A stretch of DNA of 64,000 nucleotides from Lentzea alba (GCF_011067745.1 NZ_JAAMPJ010000014.1:306652-370651); one strand, 5' to 3'. Positions 43,611-53,676 are shown, counted from the stretch's first letter. The notes: generated by a model not told the origin, from the sequence alone. Translations and numbers: made by a program.

Positions 43611-44516
43611 TCAGTCGTAGTCCGGAGCGCAGGCTCCCGCAGGCGTGCAGTTGCCGGCCGGTCGACACGCCGGGCTGCAGCTCGGTCCGCACTGCGGATC
43701 ACACATGTTGGGCACACACGGGTTCAGAGTTCGCTGGGTGAACTCTGTCGCGAGCACTGATGCGGTCTCCGTCATCCTCGATCCCGTCAGGATGTCGGCA
43801 AGCGACTCCTCCCGCACGTTGCCGACCGGCAACCACCGGGAGAAAACGCATGGCCACACCGACCCGTCCGGTGCGATCGCGACCCTACCGTCGCCGCACT
43901 GCCCACACAGTTCGCCCAGGTCAGGACCCCGATCCTGAACACCACGCCCCACCTGCCGCAGACGATCGATCCGCACCTCGCCGCCGACACCAAGACCTCT
44001 GAGCTGCGACACCGCCTCCCGAACACGCTGCCCCTCATCGACGTCGATCACACCCACACGCACAGGAATCGAGCGTCGCACCGCCTCGACGATGTTCGAC
44101 TTCGTCCGCTCGTAGCTGCGCCGACCTCGTGTGATCCGCTCATGCTGCCCAGCATCATCGGAGTAATAGCTGGTGGCGAGCTGAACGCCGGACCGCGAGA
44201 ACACCTCCCACAGCTCGGGGCCGATGTGCACCAGGTTCGTGAACACCTCGACCGTCAACCCACGGTCAAGGGCGTGGTGAACGAGCCCAGACAGCGCACG
44301 GTGCAGCGTCGGCTCGCCTCCGATGAACTGCACCATCCGCGTTCCGAGGTCGGCGAGCTGATCGATCGACCGCTTCCAGTCCTCGGCCGTCATCGCACCG
44401 TGCGAGCCAGCCGGGCCAGAGTCGGCATAGCAATGGCCACACTGCAGCTGGCATTTCCCAGTCACTTCAAGCCACGCGAACCTCACCCGCGCGTGCAAGT
44501 CGAGTTGAGCCCCCAC
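43611..44516 (-). CDS. radical SAM protein with cysteine-rich C-terminal tail
   Basis: 301 residues from GTG 44516, with GAGGGGGA a few bases before it; the longer frame to 44657 is not supported. The SAM cluster is C22, C26, C29 in GKCQLQCGHCYADSG, followed by FIGGEPTLH. The C-terminal region has SPASM-like cysteines (ELCGQCGDGRVAIAPDGSVW and PCVFS). The last 35 residues carry seven cysteines (VPNMCDPQCGPSC, SPACRPAGNC, TPAGACAPDYD). The tail might bind extra iron-sulfur clusters or be a substrate-like segment. Its products are unknown. It heads the small operon with an ATPase and a phosphotransferase. Confidence 0.8.
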   Translation of the reverse strand: MGAQLDLHARVRFAWLEVTGKCQLQCGHCYADSGPAGSHGAMTAEDWKRSIDQLADLGTRMVQFIGGEPTLHRALSGLVHHALDRGLTVEVFTNLVHIGPELWEVFSRSGVQLATSYYSDDAGQHERITRGRRSYERTKSNIVEAVRRSIPVRVGVIDVDEGQRVREAVSQLRGLGVGGEVRIDRLRQVGRGVQDRGPDLGELCGQCGDGRVAIAPDGSVWPCVFSRWLPVGNVREESLADILTGSRMTETASVLATEFTQRTLNPCVPNMCDPQCGPSCSPACRPAGNCTPAGACAPDYD

Positions 44517-44711
44517 GTGTTCCCCCTCGTTTCTCGCGCTCCGCCGTACTAACTGCGTAGTTCTTGGAGGCACTCCAAGCCAGAGGGCTCGAGGGGGTTT
44601 CGCCTGATTGCGACAGAAGTCGATCAAGACAGCGGATACGACAACGCCAGGACCCAACGATCTGCGATCAGCTGACGTTGCGCTGCTTTCCGGGCTGAGC
44701 CCATCGGATGG

Positions 44712-45446
44712 TCATAGACCAGACGCAGGACGCCGAGCTGCCCGCGAGACGAGAGCCGGAATGGCAGCAATCTTCGCTGGGTCCAGCTCCGACCACAGGA
44801 TCCCTGCCGGCCGTCGAGGCGGTCCGCACTCGATGACCTGGGTCGGGGTGACGATCACGTCGACGGAGAAGTCGTGGCTGGTCTCCGGGAGATCACCATC
44901 GACGATCTGGAGATCGTGGACTGTCGTGACGATCGTCGTCGCCTCGCTGATCAGCCCTGCCTCCTGCAGCAGGGCGACCTCGATATCGGCATATCCCGCG
45001 CCCTTGCCCAGCCTGACACCTCGACGGTTCACCGCCACCGTTCCGCACACGAGCAGATCGATCTTCGGCATCTCATCCGTGTCAACGGTCCTCGCGAACA
45101 ACGCAGCCTTCTTCGGTACCGCCGCTTCCTCAGGCGAAACAGGCAGCTTCGAGGGATCGAGCTCATAGAACGGCTTCGCGGCAGCGATCTTAGGAACCGC
45201 CACGTAGAGCAGCTTGCCCTGCTGAAGGCCCAGCGCCCTGACCGGAGCCTGTGGTTTGTCTGGCACGGCCTTCACCACGCGCGCCCGCTTCCAGACCGGA
45301 AGCTCTGCGAGCCTCTGTGCGGCCAGCACGGCACCCTCGAAGTTCGGGATCGAGCCGTGCACGTCCGGTTGAGCGGCGCGGTGTTCGGTGAGCAGGTCCC
45401 AGACGCGGTGGCGAACCTCGTTCTTGGCCTCGTCCGGCTTCGCCAC
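44712..45446 (-). CDS. 5-formyltetrahydrofolate cyclo-ligase-like protein
   Basis: 244 residues from GTG 45446. The family's signature loop GVRLGKGAGYADIE is present (about 144-157), with PKIDLLVCGTVAVN just before it and TPTQVIE near the C-terminus. 5-FTHF cyclo-ligases convert 5-formyl- to 5,10-methenyl-tetrahydrofolate. This is a longer, divergent member of the kind often found in actinomycete clusters, so the substrate may differ. It lies 13 bases after the broken XRE/TPR gene, which is probably its former operon partner. Confidence 0.8.
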   Translation of the reverse strand: MAKPDEAKNEVRHRVWDLLTEHRAAQPDVHGSIPNFEGAVLAAQRLAELPVWKRARVVKAVPDKPQAPVRALGLQQGKLLYVAVPKIAAAKPFYELDPSKLPVSPEEAAVPKKAALFARTVDTDEMPKIDLLVCGTVAVNRRGVRLGKGAGYADIEVALLQEAGLISEATTIVTTVHDLQIVDGDLPETSHDFSVDVIVTPTQVIECGPPRRPAGILWSELDPAKIAAIPALVSRAARRPASGL

Positions 45447-45459
45447 AGGGCAACCCTTT

Positions 45460-46520
45460 CTAGGACGCCACCATCATGGTGAACAGGCGGTCATATATCT
45501 GATCTACCACAGGTTCCTTCCGCCAAGGACGGAGTTCTCGCGCCGCGCCGAAGATCACTTTGAGGCCACCGCCACCCCACGTGGCCTCAACACAGTCGAT
45601 CGCAGCGTGCAGAACCGCCGCGGCGTTCTCGAGCTCTCGCTGCTGGATGTGCGCCAAGCTCAAGTTCGCCAGCACGATGCTGCGGGACTTCGAACGAGAC
45701 GAGGCTTGTGAAGCGACTCGCTCCAGCGTGGCCTGGGCCCTTGCCGCGTCGTTCAAACGCAGGTAGCAGGATCCGGCGAGGCGGTCGAACTGCGTCTCGG
45801 AGAACATCTCCACGAATGGCTCGTCGCCCGAGATCCGTCCAAAGTGGTCTTGTGCCCGTCCCAATGAACGCTCGCACGCAACGCGTTCGCCGATCATCGC
45901 GTGGGCTTCGGCGGAGTGCAGTTCTGCCAGGCCAGTCAACACATCGCTGTGCCCCCGAGCCACGCCGGCCGCACGTTGAGTGAGAACGAGTCCCTCTGCC
46001 GGGTCGTCGGTGCCATACAGCTCAACGTATGAGGTTCGCAGGAGCGCGACAGCTTCGAGAACTGGATCACCGACTCTGCGCGCTGCCTCAGTTGCCGTTG
46101 TGAAGTGCTCTTTTGCCGTGTCGTGATCACGGCGCTGAGACGCGTCCCAGACGAACTGGCCCATCACGGTGGAGGCTTCCGCCTCCGCCGCGAGCAAGTC
46201 CCGCTTGACGCGATACTCGCGCGCGTGCTCGCGCAGCAGTCGGGTCTGCCCCAACGCCTGTCCTGCCTCGGCCAGCAACCCAGTTGATCGTTCAGCGTCG
46301 TAGCGGGCGCTCAGCAGTGACACACGCTGACGAAGTTCTGCGACCGTGACGAGATCCACCTTCGACGGATTCGCGAGCGCGCGCTCCAGACGATCAGCAT
46401 CGGCCCGCTCGGCGGCCGACGTTTCGCCACGCGGGGCTGGAGCCAGGCTTCTGGGGTGGACTTGCCCTGTTCCCAGCGACCGACGGTTCCGGGCGTGACT
46501 CCGAGGAACTCGGTTGAAGA
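45460..46520 (-). pseudogene. XRE/TPR-type regulator, 5'-truncated and frameshifted
   Basis: The C-terminal 320 residues are TPR-like (ELRQRVSLLSARYDAERSTG, MFSETQFDRLAGSCYLRLND), as in actinomycete XRE-TPR regulators. Upstream, a different frame (about 46430-46512) reads EFLGVTPGTVGRWEQGKSTP, the second half of a helix-turn-helix. The two parts are out of frame, and the first helix is missing where the NB-ARC gene ends, at 46521. So the gene is cut by a rearrangement and further shifted. A single-frame reading continues past 46521 only as shadow of the NB-ARC gene. Confidence 0.7.
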
Positions 46521-48887
46521 TCATTTCGGCCAGTTGACGGATCCGGGATCCCGAGGTGGCGGGGCAGCGTCGCGGTCCGGGCCGAGGTCGTCGAGTTGCC
46601 GTTGTACGCGCGCGGCGTCGTCGTCGCGGCCTTGTTCCCGGTACAGCTCCAGCGCCTCCCGCCACACCTGGCGGGCCTGGTCGCGTTGCCCGAGCGCGGC
46701 GTGGGGGTGGCCGACACGGTCGAGGGTGTCCGCGACCTCGCAGGTGTTGCCGAGAGTGCGGAACAGGGTGAGGGCCTGGTGGTAGTGGTCGATGGCCTGC
46801 TGGTGATCGCCTGTGCGGTGGGCGATGAACCCGAGGCTGTCCAGGGTGGCCGCCTCGCCGTCGGGGTCGTGGTGGTGCCGGAACAGGGTGAGGGCGATGC
46901 GGCAGTGGTCGCGGGCGGTGTCGAAGTCGCCCAGGCGCGCGGCGTTCCAGCCCACCGCGTTGAGTGCGGTGGCCTCCCCCACCGGCTGGCCGAGGGTGCG
47001 GTAGAGGTTGAGGGCGTGTCGGGCGTGGTCCAGGGCCCACCGATCATCCCCCCGTTCTTCCCAGGCGATCGCGAGGATCAGGTGGGTGTGTGCCTGTTCG
47101 GTCGGGTCGTGATGGTGTTCGGCCAGGGCGAGGGCCTGGTCCAGGTGTCCGGTGGCCTCCTCGTGCAGGCCCAGCAGGGAACAGGCGTCGCCGAGGAACC
47201 GATGGGTGCGGATGCGGGTGGCGGGGTCGGGCAGGTGTGCGGCGGCGTCCAGCGCGGCCCGCCACATGGCGAGTTGGTCGCGCCGGTGCCCCCGCCGGAT
47301 GTGGAAGTCGTCCAGTGCCCAGGCGAGGTGCCAGACGACGTGGTGGCGGCCGAGGGCCGCGGCGGTGCGCTGAGTGGCCAGGAGGGTGGCGTGCTCGGCC
47401 TCCAGCCAAGCCAGCGCGGCCGCGGCGTCGAGCAGCGGGTGCGGGTGGACACCGGGCGCGGCCGGGTCGGGTTGCACGAGTGCGCGGTGGGGGTACAGGA
47501 GATGGTCGGCGGTGTGGGCGGTGTGCAGGTGGAAGTCCATCACCCGTACCAGGGCTGTCTCTCGCACATTGTCGGGCAGGTTGTGGGCGGTGGTGGCGGC
47601 GTAGGCGCGGACCAGGTCGTGCATCGCGTACCGGCCGCCCGGCCGTCGTTCGAGCAGGGACGCCTCCTCCAGCGCTGACAGTGCTTTGCGCACACGGGGC
47701 GGGGGCAGGCCGGTGAGGGCGGCGACGGCGGGCAGGGTGGTGTCGGGGCCGGGGGCGATGCCCAGCAGCGCGAACACGGTGCGGTGTTCGGCGGTGAGCC
47801 GACGCAGGGACCAGGAGAGGACGGCGGGCAGGCTGGCGGTGGGGTCGGTGTCGTGGTCGAGCATCTCCAGCCCCAGCTCGCGTAGCTCGGCGGCGATCTC
47901 GGTCAGCGGGAGGCCGGGGCGGGTGGCGGCGTGGCGGGCGGTGATCGACAGAGCCAGCGGGTAGCCCCCGCACAGCTGGATCAACTCGTCGACGGCGCCG
48001 GGTTCGGCGGCGATACGGTCCGCGCCCAGGCGGGCGGCCAGCAGGGCACGCGCCTCGTCCTGGGTCAGAACGTCCAGGGTCAGGTGGCGGGCGCCGTGCC
48101 GATCGATCAGCGAGGCGAGTCTGGTGCGGCCGGTGACCAGCACGGTGCAGGTCGGACTGCCGGGCAGCAGCGGGACGACTTGCTCGGCGGTGGCGGCGTT
48201 GTCCAGCACGATCAGCATCCGCCGGTCCGCGACCAGGCTGCGGTACAGCGCGGCTTGTGCGTCCAGGTCGGTCGGGATGCGGCCGGGGTCGACTTCCAGG
48301 GCGTCGAGGAACGCGCGCACTGCGGCCCCAGGCGCCATTGGCTCTTGCGTGGGGCTGAAGCCGTGCAGGTCTACGAACAGTTGCCCGTCGGGGAACCGGT
48401 CCAGGTGACGGTGTGCCCACGCCAGGACCAGCCAGGTCTTGCCGATCCCACCAGCCCCGCCGATCGCCGAGACCACCACCGTTGTGCCGGTGACGGGCAG
48501 GTTTGCGGGTGAGTCGGCGCGTGTCGGCCCTCTCGCGGTCGGATCTCGCCCGTCCGGCGCGGTGGCGGTCAGCGTCCGGTCCAGCCCTGCCAGCTCCGCC
48601 ACCCGCCCCGCGAACAGCGCCGGCGCGGCGGGCAGCTGCCGTGGCACCACCGGCGCAGGCGGCGGAGGCGGCGGAGGCGGCGAGTGCAGATGCACGTCGC
48701 CGTGCACCACCCCGGCCTGAACCACTGCGCCCACAACACCGGAAACCATGTTGTGCACACCAGGGCCGTCCCCGTCGGTGGGCTCGGTGCCGGTGTCGGT
48801 GGGCTGTTCCAGCTCGGGTGTCACGAACGAGGACACCTCCCCGGTCCGGTCAGTGACTGGCGGATCCCCAGAGTTCCACCACACCAC
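46521..48887 (-). CDS. NB-ARC ATPase with TPR repeats
   Basis: 788 residues. A low-complexity proline linker follows MVSGVVGAVVQAGVVHGD, the kind of segment seen before NB-ARC in actinomycetes. The Walker A is GGAGGIGKT (143-151), followed by LIVLDNAATAEQVVPLL and the GGYPLAL motif. The winged-helix region (GRYAMHDLVRAYAA) and about seven TPR units (for example AIDHYHQALTLFRTLGNTCE) complete it. A later ATG or GTG may be the real start because the first 45 residues look unstructured. It ends exactly where the truncated XRE/TPR pseudogene begins, so it probably arrived with the neighbouring mobile DNA. Function: signalling ATPase, output unknown. Confidence 0.8.
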   Translation of the reverse strand: MVWWNSGDPPVTDRTGEVSSFVTPELEQPTDTGTEPTDGDGPGVHNMVSGVVGAVVQAGVVHGDVHLHSPPPPPPPPAPVVPRQLPAAPALFAGRVAELAGLDRTLTATAPDGRDPTARGPTRADSPANLPVTGTTVVVSAIGGAGGIGKTWLVLAWAHRHLDRFPDGQLFVDLHGFSPTQEPMAPGAAVRAFLDALEVDPGRIPTDLDAQAALYRSLVADRRMLIVLDNAATAEQVVPLLPGSPTCTVLVTGRTRLASLIDRHGARHLTLDVLTQDEARALLAARLGADRIAAEPGAVDELIQLCGGYPLALSITARHAATRPGLPLTEIAAELRELGLEMLDHDTDPTASLPAVLSWSLRRLTAEHRTVFALLGIAPGPDTTLPAVAALTGLPPPRVRKALSALEEASLLERRPGGRYAMHDLVRAYAATTAHNLPDNVRETALVRVMDFHLHTAHTADHLLYPHRALVQPDPAAPGVHPHPLLDAAAALAWLEAEHATLLATQRTAAALGRHHVVWHLAWALDDFHIRRGHRRDQLAMWRAALDAAAHLPDPATRIRTHRFLGDACSLLGLHEEATGHLDQALALAEHHHDPTEQAHTHLILAIAWEERGDDRWALDHARHALNLYRTLGQPVGEATALNAVGWNAARLGDFDTARDHCRIALTLFRHHHDPDGEAATLDSLGFIAHRTGDHQQAIDHYHQALTLFRTLGNTCEVADTLDRVGHPHAALGQRDQARQVWREALELYREQGRDDDAARVQRQLDDLGPDRDAAPPPRDPGSVNWPK

Positions 48888-49549
48888 CGCAACACCGGTC
48901 GGTACCGACGGAATTCACCCGACCGCCCGAATCCACCCCCGGCGTCGGGCGCCCCCTCGCCGAACATGTGGGAGGCCTACGCGCGGGCATCGCGGGACTG
49001 GCTGGTGTTCCTGGCCGAGCGTGGTGTGGACGTGTTCGGGGAGTGGGACCGGCTGTGGTCGGTCAGGGTTGTCGCTGTACGCGGACTCGTGGCGCCGTCC
49101 GGTTCAGCACGATGGACACCTGGCTGATCTGGCGTTGTGTGCTCCGCCGTAACGGGTCTAGCTTCCGTTGTCATGCACGTGGCCTTGTTTCGATCGGACG
49201 GCTGGAAGTCGTGAGACGTCAAGTTCGAGCCGCTGGTGCTCGTCGTCGGCGACTTGCTCCTCGAGGACGCACCTGAACGGCCGCGACCGGCGGTGGTGAA
49301 CCAGTGGTTGCGGCAGCTGCCGACATGATCGGTGACGGCCTCTGACCGCGGTGCCTGCACTCCGCCTGCAAGAAGATCGTGACCGGGTATTCCGAGAGTT
49401 CCAATACCCGACTGCACCATTACCTTGGCCGAGTTGGAGATGCAGACCCGCATGGCGCTGGTGCCCGACGGGTGGGAAGACCCGTGGGCCATCCCGGTGA
49501 GCGTCCTGCCCGTCGATGACGAACACGGTCCGACCGTGGGTGGTGTCCT
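48888..49549. other. decayed region before recombinase group
   Basis: About 660 bases containing a recombinase remnant (48968-49127) and, at the right end, an in-frame tail of 37 residues (49440-49553, ending with a stop that overlaps the next start by 4 bases). Between them frames shift and carry no complete gene. Confidence 0.5.
48968..49127 (+). pseudogene. remnant of a first tyrosine recombinase gene
   Basis: Plus-strand wording WEAYARASRDWLVFLAERGV, then DVFGEWDRLW, is the start of a SAM-like core-binding domain of tyrosine recombinases. After about 40 residues the frame is lost (a neighbouring frame continues LSLYADSWRRPVQHDGHL). This is probably the decayed first gene (TnpA position) of the recombinase group that follows. 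Confidence 0.55.
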
Positions 49550-49553
49550 GTGA
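49440..49553 (+). pseudogene. C-terminal tail overlapping the recombinase start
   Basis: A 37-residue frame from an ATG reads MQTRMALVPDGWEDPWAIPV and ends GGVL with a TGA overlapping the next GTG by 4 bases. It is probably the 3' end of the decayed first gene; the overlap form is typical of these recombinase groups. Confidence 0.35.
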
Positions 49554-51432
49554 CCGGGGACGGCCGCGGCAGTACCCATGCAGGACGACCGGCTGCCGTT
49601 CCCGATCCGGGTTACGGCCCGCCTGAGGAGGTGGCGTATCACGACGGCGGGCTGGTCGTGGAGTTCGTCGGGGAGGACGGTCGCCACCGGCGGTTCGGTG
49701 TCGGCGAGCTGCCGCTGCCCGGCTGGCACGCCCCGCTCGCCGCGGCGTTCGCCGCGGCGGTCGGGCCGGCGGGCACGCGCCGCACCCTGGCCTCGGCGGC
49801 GACGACGTGGGGTGCGGTGATCCGGTTTGTGCGGTTCCTGGCTGGCCTGCCGAGCCCGCCCGTGGTGCCGCAGGAACTGACCGCTACCCAGGTGGATGCC
49901 TTTCTGCGGCACCGCATCGACGCGCTCGGCGCGACGTGGGCGTGGAGGGAGTTGAGCCCGCTGCGCCTGATCGTCCGGCAGCCTGCGCTACGGGACCTGT
50001 TGTCGCCCGCGGTGCTGACCTATCTGGGTCGGCGCGACATGAACACCAAGAAACCCGGTGCACCGGGTTATTCCGATGGGGAGTGGGCGCGGCTGGTAGC
50101 CGCTGCACGCGCTGATGTCGCCGCGATCCGTGACCGCATCGACGCCGGGGAACGGCTGGTGGCGGCCTGGTCTGCCGACCCGTCGAGCTTGTCTGACCCG
50201 GACCAGGTGGTCGCCGCGCAGCTGGCCGGGATCGCGCGGACCGGGGTGGTGCCACGGTTGCCGGAATCGGGCGTCTACCGGGAACGCCGGGCACGCACGG
50301 CGGTGGCGCAGCAGCTGTTGGTCACCCAGGCTGACCGGGAACCGCTGCTGGTGCTGCTCGGCGTGGTGACCGGCCGCAACCCGGAGACGCTCAAGGAGCT
50401 GCCTGCCGAGCACCGTGTCCTCGACCGCGCGGCCGCGCGGTCGAGCTGCGGGTCATCAAGCGGCGGCACGGGCCACGACGCTGGTTCGACACCGTGACGT
50501 GGGAGATCGGTCCGCCACACCGCGCTCTGCACACGCCCGGCGGTCTCTATCTGATGCTGCACCGGTTGATGGCCCGTAGCCGGGTGTTCCGAGATTCCCA
50601 GACCGGCGCGCCGGCAGGGGCGGGGACGATCTGGTCGGTCTGGCGCAACGCCCGCGCCGGTGGACTCGGTGGAGTGCACGAGCATCACGATCCCTACGCC
50701 GCCCGGCTGGCGGGGTCACTGAACTTCGCTGCGTGGGCGGCCCGGCACGACTTGCGCGCCGACCCGGCCAGCGAGACGGACATCGACCCGGATGACGGGT
50801 CGGGTGGTGCGCCGCTGCAGGTGCGGATGCCGCGGGTGCGCACCAGTGTCGAGGTCCGCCGCACCCGCGCGGTCGGCGGGCATCTGCCGTCGGCGGCCCG
50901 GTCGAACACCGTGGGCGTGTTGTTCGCCAGCTACCTACGCGGGGACCCGACGGCCCGTGACTGGGCCGAGGAGGTCCTGGGTGAGGCGGTGCTCGATGCC
51001 GAGCAGGCCGCGCTGGCGGCACATCACCACGTGCTGCAGGAGTCCGGCCGTACGAGTCTGCGGATCGAGCCCGCAGCCACGGAAGCCGACCCGGCGCACG
51101 AGGGCGCGTGGAGCGCGTGCAGTGATCCGGATCAGCATCCCGGCACCGGTCGGCCGTGCCGCCGGATGTCGTTTCTGGACTGCTTTCACTGCGGGAACTG
51201 CCTGATCACCCGCGCACACCTGCCGGCGATCCTCGTGTTGCTCGATGAGCTGGCCGACCGGCGCGTCCGGCTCGGGGAGACCGAGTGGTGGGCCCGTTAC
51301 GGACCGACCTGGGCGGCCCTGCGCGGCGAGGTGTTGCCGAGGTTCACCCCGGCCGAAGTCGACGCCGCCCGCGCCGTCACACCGCCCGAGGCCCTGCTGG
51401 AGCTGGCCGAAGACCCGTGGGAGCGCCCATGA
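49550..51432 (+). pseudogene. large tyrosine-recombinase-like protein, interrupted by a frameshift
   Basis: Two frames make one protein of about 628 residues. The first (49550 to about 50430) reads through VPQELTATQVDAFLRHRID and LGVVTGRNPETLKELPAEH. The second (from about 50428 to 51432) resumes with RAVELRVIKRRHGPRRWFD and includes a cysteine pair in FLDCFHCGNCL. The shift is one base back, at a 24-base perfect palindrome (50421-50444). The arrangement, GTGA before and ATGA after, is that of the second gene of Tn554-like recombinase groups in actinomycetes. It is either a real loss of one base, an assembly error at the hairpin, or a programmed -1 shift. Confidence 0.7.
50421..50444. repeat. 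24-base perfect palindrome at the frameshift
   Basis: The 12-base half TCGACCGCGCGG is followed by its exact complement CCGCGCGGTCGA. All GC-rich, no loop. It falls exactly where the recombinase reading frame changes. Confidence 0.85.
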
Positions 51433-53525
51433 CCTCACTGGCAGCGTGGACATCGCCCGACCGCCCCGAGCTGCCCGGCGGGCAGCAGTGGGTACTGGCG
51501 GGACGTCCGCTGCGACCGGACGTCGAGCTGGCCTACACGTCGCGGTTCATGGACGAGGTGTGGCGGCTGGATCCCGGTGTGCTCCAACGCCACGTCAAGA
51601 CGCTGGCGCTGGACTTTCCCACCATACCCGGTCGCTATCGGTTGCACGCCAAGCAGTTGTGCTACGCGATGCTCGCTGGCCCGCTGCCACCCGGTGAGAA
51701 ACGTCAAAGCCTGTTCAGCATCCGCAGCGCCTTCATCGACGTGCGCCGGTTTCTGTCCTGGTTGGACAACCGGCCGGCCGTGGCTGGGCACCCGCTGCGG
51801 CCCGACCTCGCGCGGCTGACCACGGACGACCTCGCCGACTACCACCGGCACCTGCTGACCCTGCCCAACGCGAGCGCCAGCGAACACGCCCGGCGCGTGG
51901 TGCGCCTGTTCTGGCGCTACCGCACCGGTCTGGCCGACCCACTGAGCATCGACCCGCACCAGGTCGAAAGCTGGTCGCGCCCGAAACGTCCTGCGGAGAA
52001 CACGACAGACCGCATCCCCGAACCCGTCCTCTGGCCGCTGCTGGGCTGGGCGCTGCGGTTCGTCGACGAGTTCGCTCCCGACATCCTCGACGCCCATCAG
52101 CGCTGGCTGGACTACCGATCCCGGTTCCGCAACGGCAAACGCGGTCACAACCCCGGCGCCGCCGCCCAACTTCAGTCCTATCTGGACGACCACGTCCACG
52201 CCGGGTACCCGCTGCCCGGCTATCAGGGGCGGCCGAACCTGCAGTTCATCGCCGCCGAGGTCGGTATCAGCCACACCGGCCTGATACGTCGGCACAGCGT
52301 CACGGTGAACGCCACCGCCGCGCTCGTCGGTGTCACCGAGTACACGTGGCTGGGTACTGCGATCCGCGGGCGGCTGGACGGTGCGCCCTGGATCAACGAC
52401 ATCGCGGTGAACCATCCAGCTCAGTCGGTCCGCAAACTGGCTCGTCTGCTGCAGGTGTCCTGTTGGGTGGTGATCGCGTTCCTGTCCGGGATGCGTGACA
52501 GCGAGGTCAAGCACCTGCGCCGCGGCTGCGTGACCGTGGCGCGCGACGCCGAGGGGCGGCCCTACTGGTGGAAGCTGACCAGCCGGGCCTTCAAAGGAGA
52601 AACCGATGCCGCTGGCACCGAGGCGACCTGGATCGTCGGTCATCCGGCCGCTCGCGCGGTCGCCGTCCTGGAACAGCTGCAACCCGTCGACCGGACGCTG
52701 CTGTTCTCGTACCTCGCGCACAGCAACGCCGCTGGCTCGTCCAAGGCCATCCCGGACCAGGCGCAGAGCACCGGGGTCACGAACGCGCAACTCGGTGAAC
52801 TCGTCCGCTGGATCAACGACTACTGCGCACTCCACGGCCATGCCGACGGCATTCCGCTGGTCAACGGCCGATCTTGGCGGCTGTCGACCCGACAGTTCCG
52901 CCGCACCCTGGCCTGGTTCATCGCCCGTCGCCCAGGCGGGGTGATCGCCGGCGCCATCCAGTACCGGCACTTGAGCGTCCAGATGTTCGAGGGCTACGCC
53001 GGTACGTCGGACTCCGGCTTCCGCGCCGAAGTGGAGAGCGAGCAGGCCCTGTCCCGCGGCGAACACCTGCTCACGATGATCGACGCCCACGAGCACACCA
53101 CCCTGATCGGCCCTGCCGCCGAGGAAGCGCGCCGCCGACTCGACGGGTTCGCAGGCCGGGCCCGATTCACCGGCACCGTGATGACCGACTCACACCGGCT
53201 GGCGCGGCTGCTGCGACGCGATGACCCCGCGATCTATCCCGGCACGTTCGCCACCTGTGTGTTCAACCACGACAAGGCGTTGTGTCGCTCCCACCGCGAC
53301 ACCACCACCACACCGCGGCCAGTCCTGGGCGACTGCCGGCCGCTGGAGTGCGCCAACGTCGCGCTCACCGCCACCAACACCAGCGCGTTGCGCACCGAGC
53401 TCGACCACGTCGACCACGAGCTCGCCGCGCGGCCCAGCCTGCCGCCGCTGCTGACGCACCGGCTCCGCAGCCGACGCGACCAGATCCAGCAGTTCCTTGA
53501 TCGCCACCTCCCGGAGCCCTCGTGA
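51429..53525 (+). CDS. large tyrosine recombinase (integrase), TnpB-like position
   Basis: 698 residues from ATG 51429, overlapping the preceding stop (ATGA). A core-binding part (RSAFIDVRRFLSWLDNRP, DDLADYHRHLLTLP) precedes a catalytic domain with the first arginine in FLSGMRDSEVKHL, a second arginine group in LSTRQFRRTLAWFIARR, and the histidine and tyrosine in QYRHLSVQMFEGYAG. This box order is that of long recombinases in Tn554-like groups. The C-terminus carries FATCVFNHDKALC and LGDCRPLECAN, a cysteine-containing tail typical of this type. Its stop overlaps the next small gene (GTGA). Confidence 0.8.
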   Translation: MTSLAAWTSPDRPELPGGQQWVLAGRPLRPDVELAYTSRFMDEVWRLDPGVLQRHVKTLALDFPTIPGRYRLHAKQLCYAMLAGPLPPGEKRQSLFSIRSAFIDVRRFLSWLDNRPAVAGHPLRPDLARLTTDDLADYHRHLLTLPNASASEHARRVVRLFWRYRTGLADPLSIDPHQVESWSRPKRPAENTTDRIPEPVLWPLLGWALRFVDEFAPDILDAHQRWLDYRSRFRNGKRGHNPGAAAQLQSYLDDHVHAGYPLPGYQGRPNLQFIAAEVGISHTGLIRRHSVTVNATAALVGVTEYTWLGTAIRGRLDGAPWINDIAVNHPAQSVRKLARLLQVSCWVVIAFLSGMRDSEVKHLRRGCVTVARDAEGRPYWWKLTSRAFKGETDAAGTEATWIVGHPAARAVAVLEQLQPVDRTLLFSYLAHSNAAGSSKAIPDQAQSTGVTNAQLGELVRWINDYCALHGHADGIPLVNGRSWRLSTRQFRRTLAWFIARRPGGVIAGAIQYRHLSVQMFEGYAGTSDSGFRAEVESEQALSRGEHLLTMIDAHEHTTLIGPAAEEARRRLDGFAGRARFTGTVMTDSHRLARLLRRDDPAIYPGTFATCVFNHDKALCRSHRDTTTTPRPVLGDCRPLECANVALTATNTSALRTELDHVDHELAARPSLPPLLTHRLRSRRDQIQQFLDRHLPEPS

Positions 53526-53674
53526 CCCGCCGCGCCACCCTGCCCAGCCATGTCCAAGTCCGCACTGCAGGCGAGGCCGCACGCCGACCCACGCTGCCGC
53601 CCCTGCTGCTGGCCGACCTCACCGCCCGCCAACGCAAGATCATCGCGCTGCTGCCGACCATCCCGGAGAGCTGA
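53522..53674 (+). CDS. small protein between recombinase and its partner
   Basis: 50 residues from a GTG that overlaps the recombinase stop by 4 bases; reads TRRATLPSHVQVRTAGEAAR and ends LTARQRKIIALLPTIPES. The next gene starts 2 bases later. The tight coupling supports it being translated. No family is recognised; it may be a recombinase accessory. Confidence 0.45.
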   Translation: MTRRATLPSHVQVRTAGEAARRPTLPPLLLADLTARQRKIIALLPTIPES

Positions 53675-53676
53675 CC

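Noticed and set aside
46596..47678. Plus-strand frame of 360 codons
   Set aside because: It lies opposite the TPR part of the NB-ARC gene and shows no domain.
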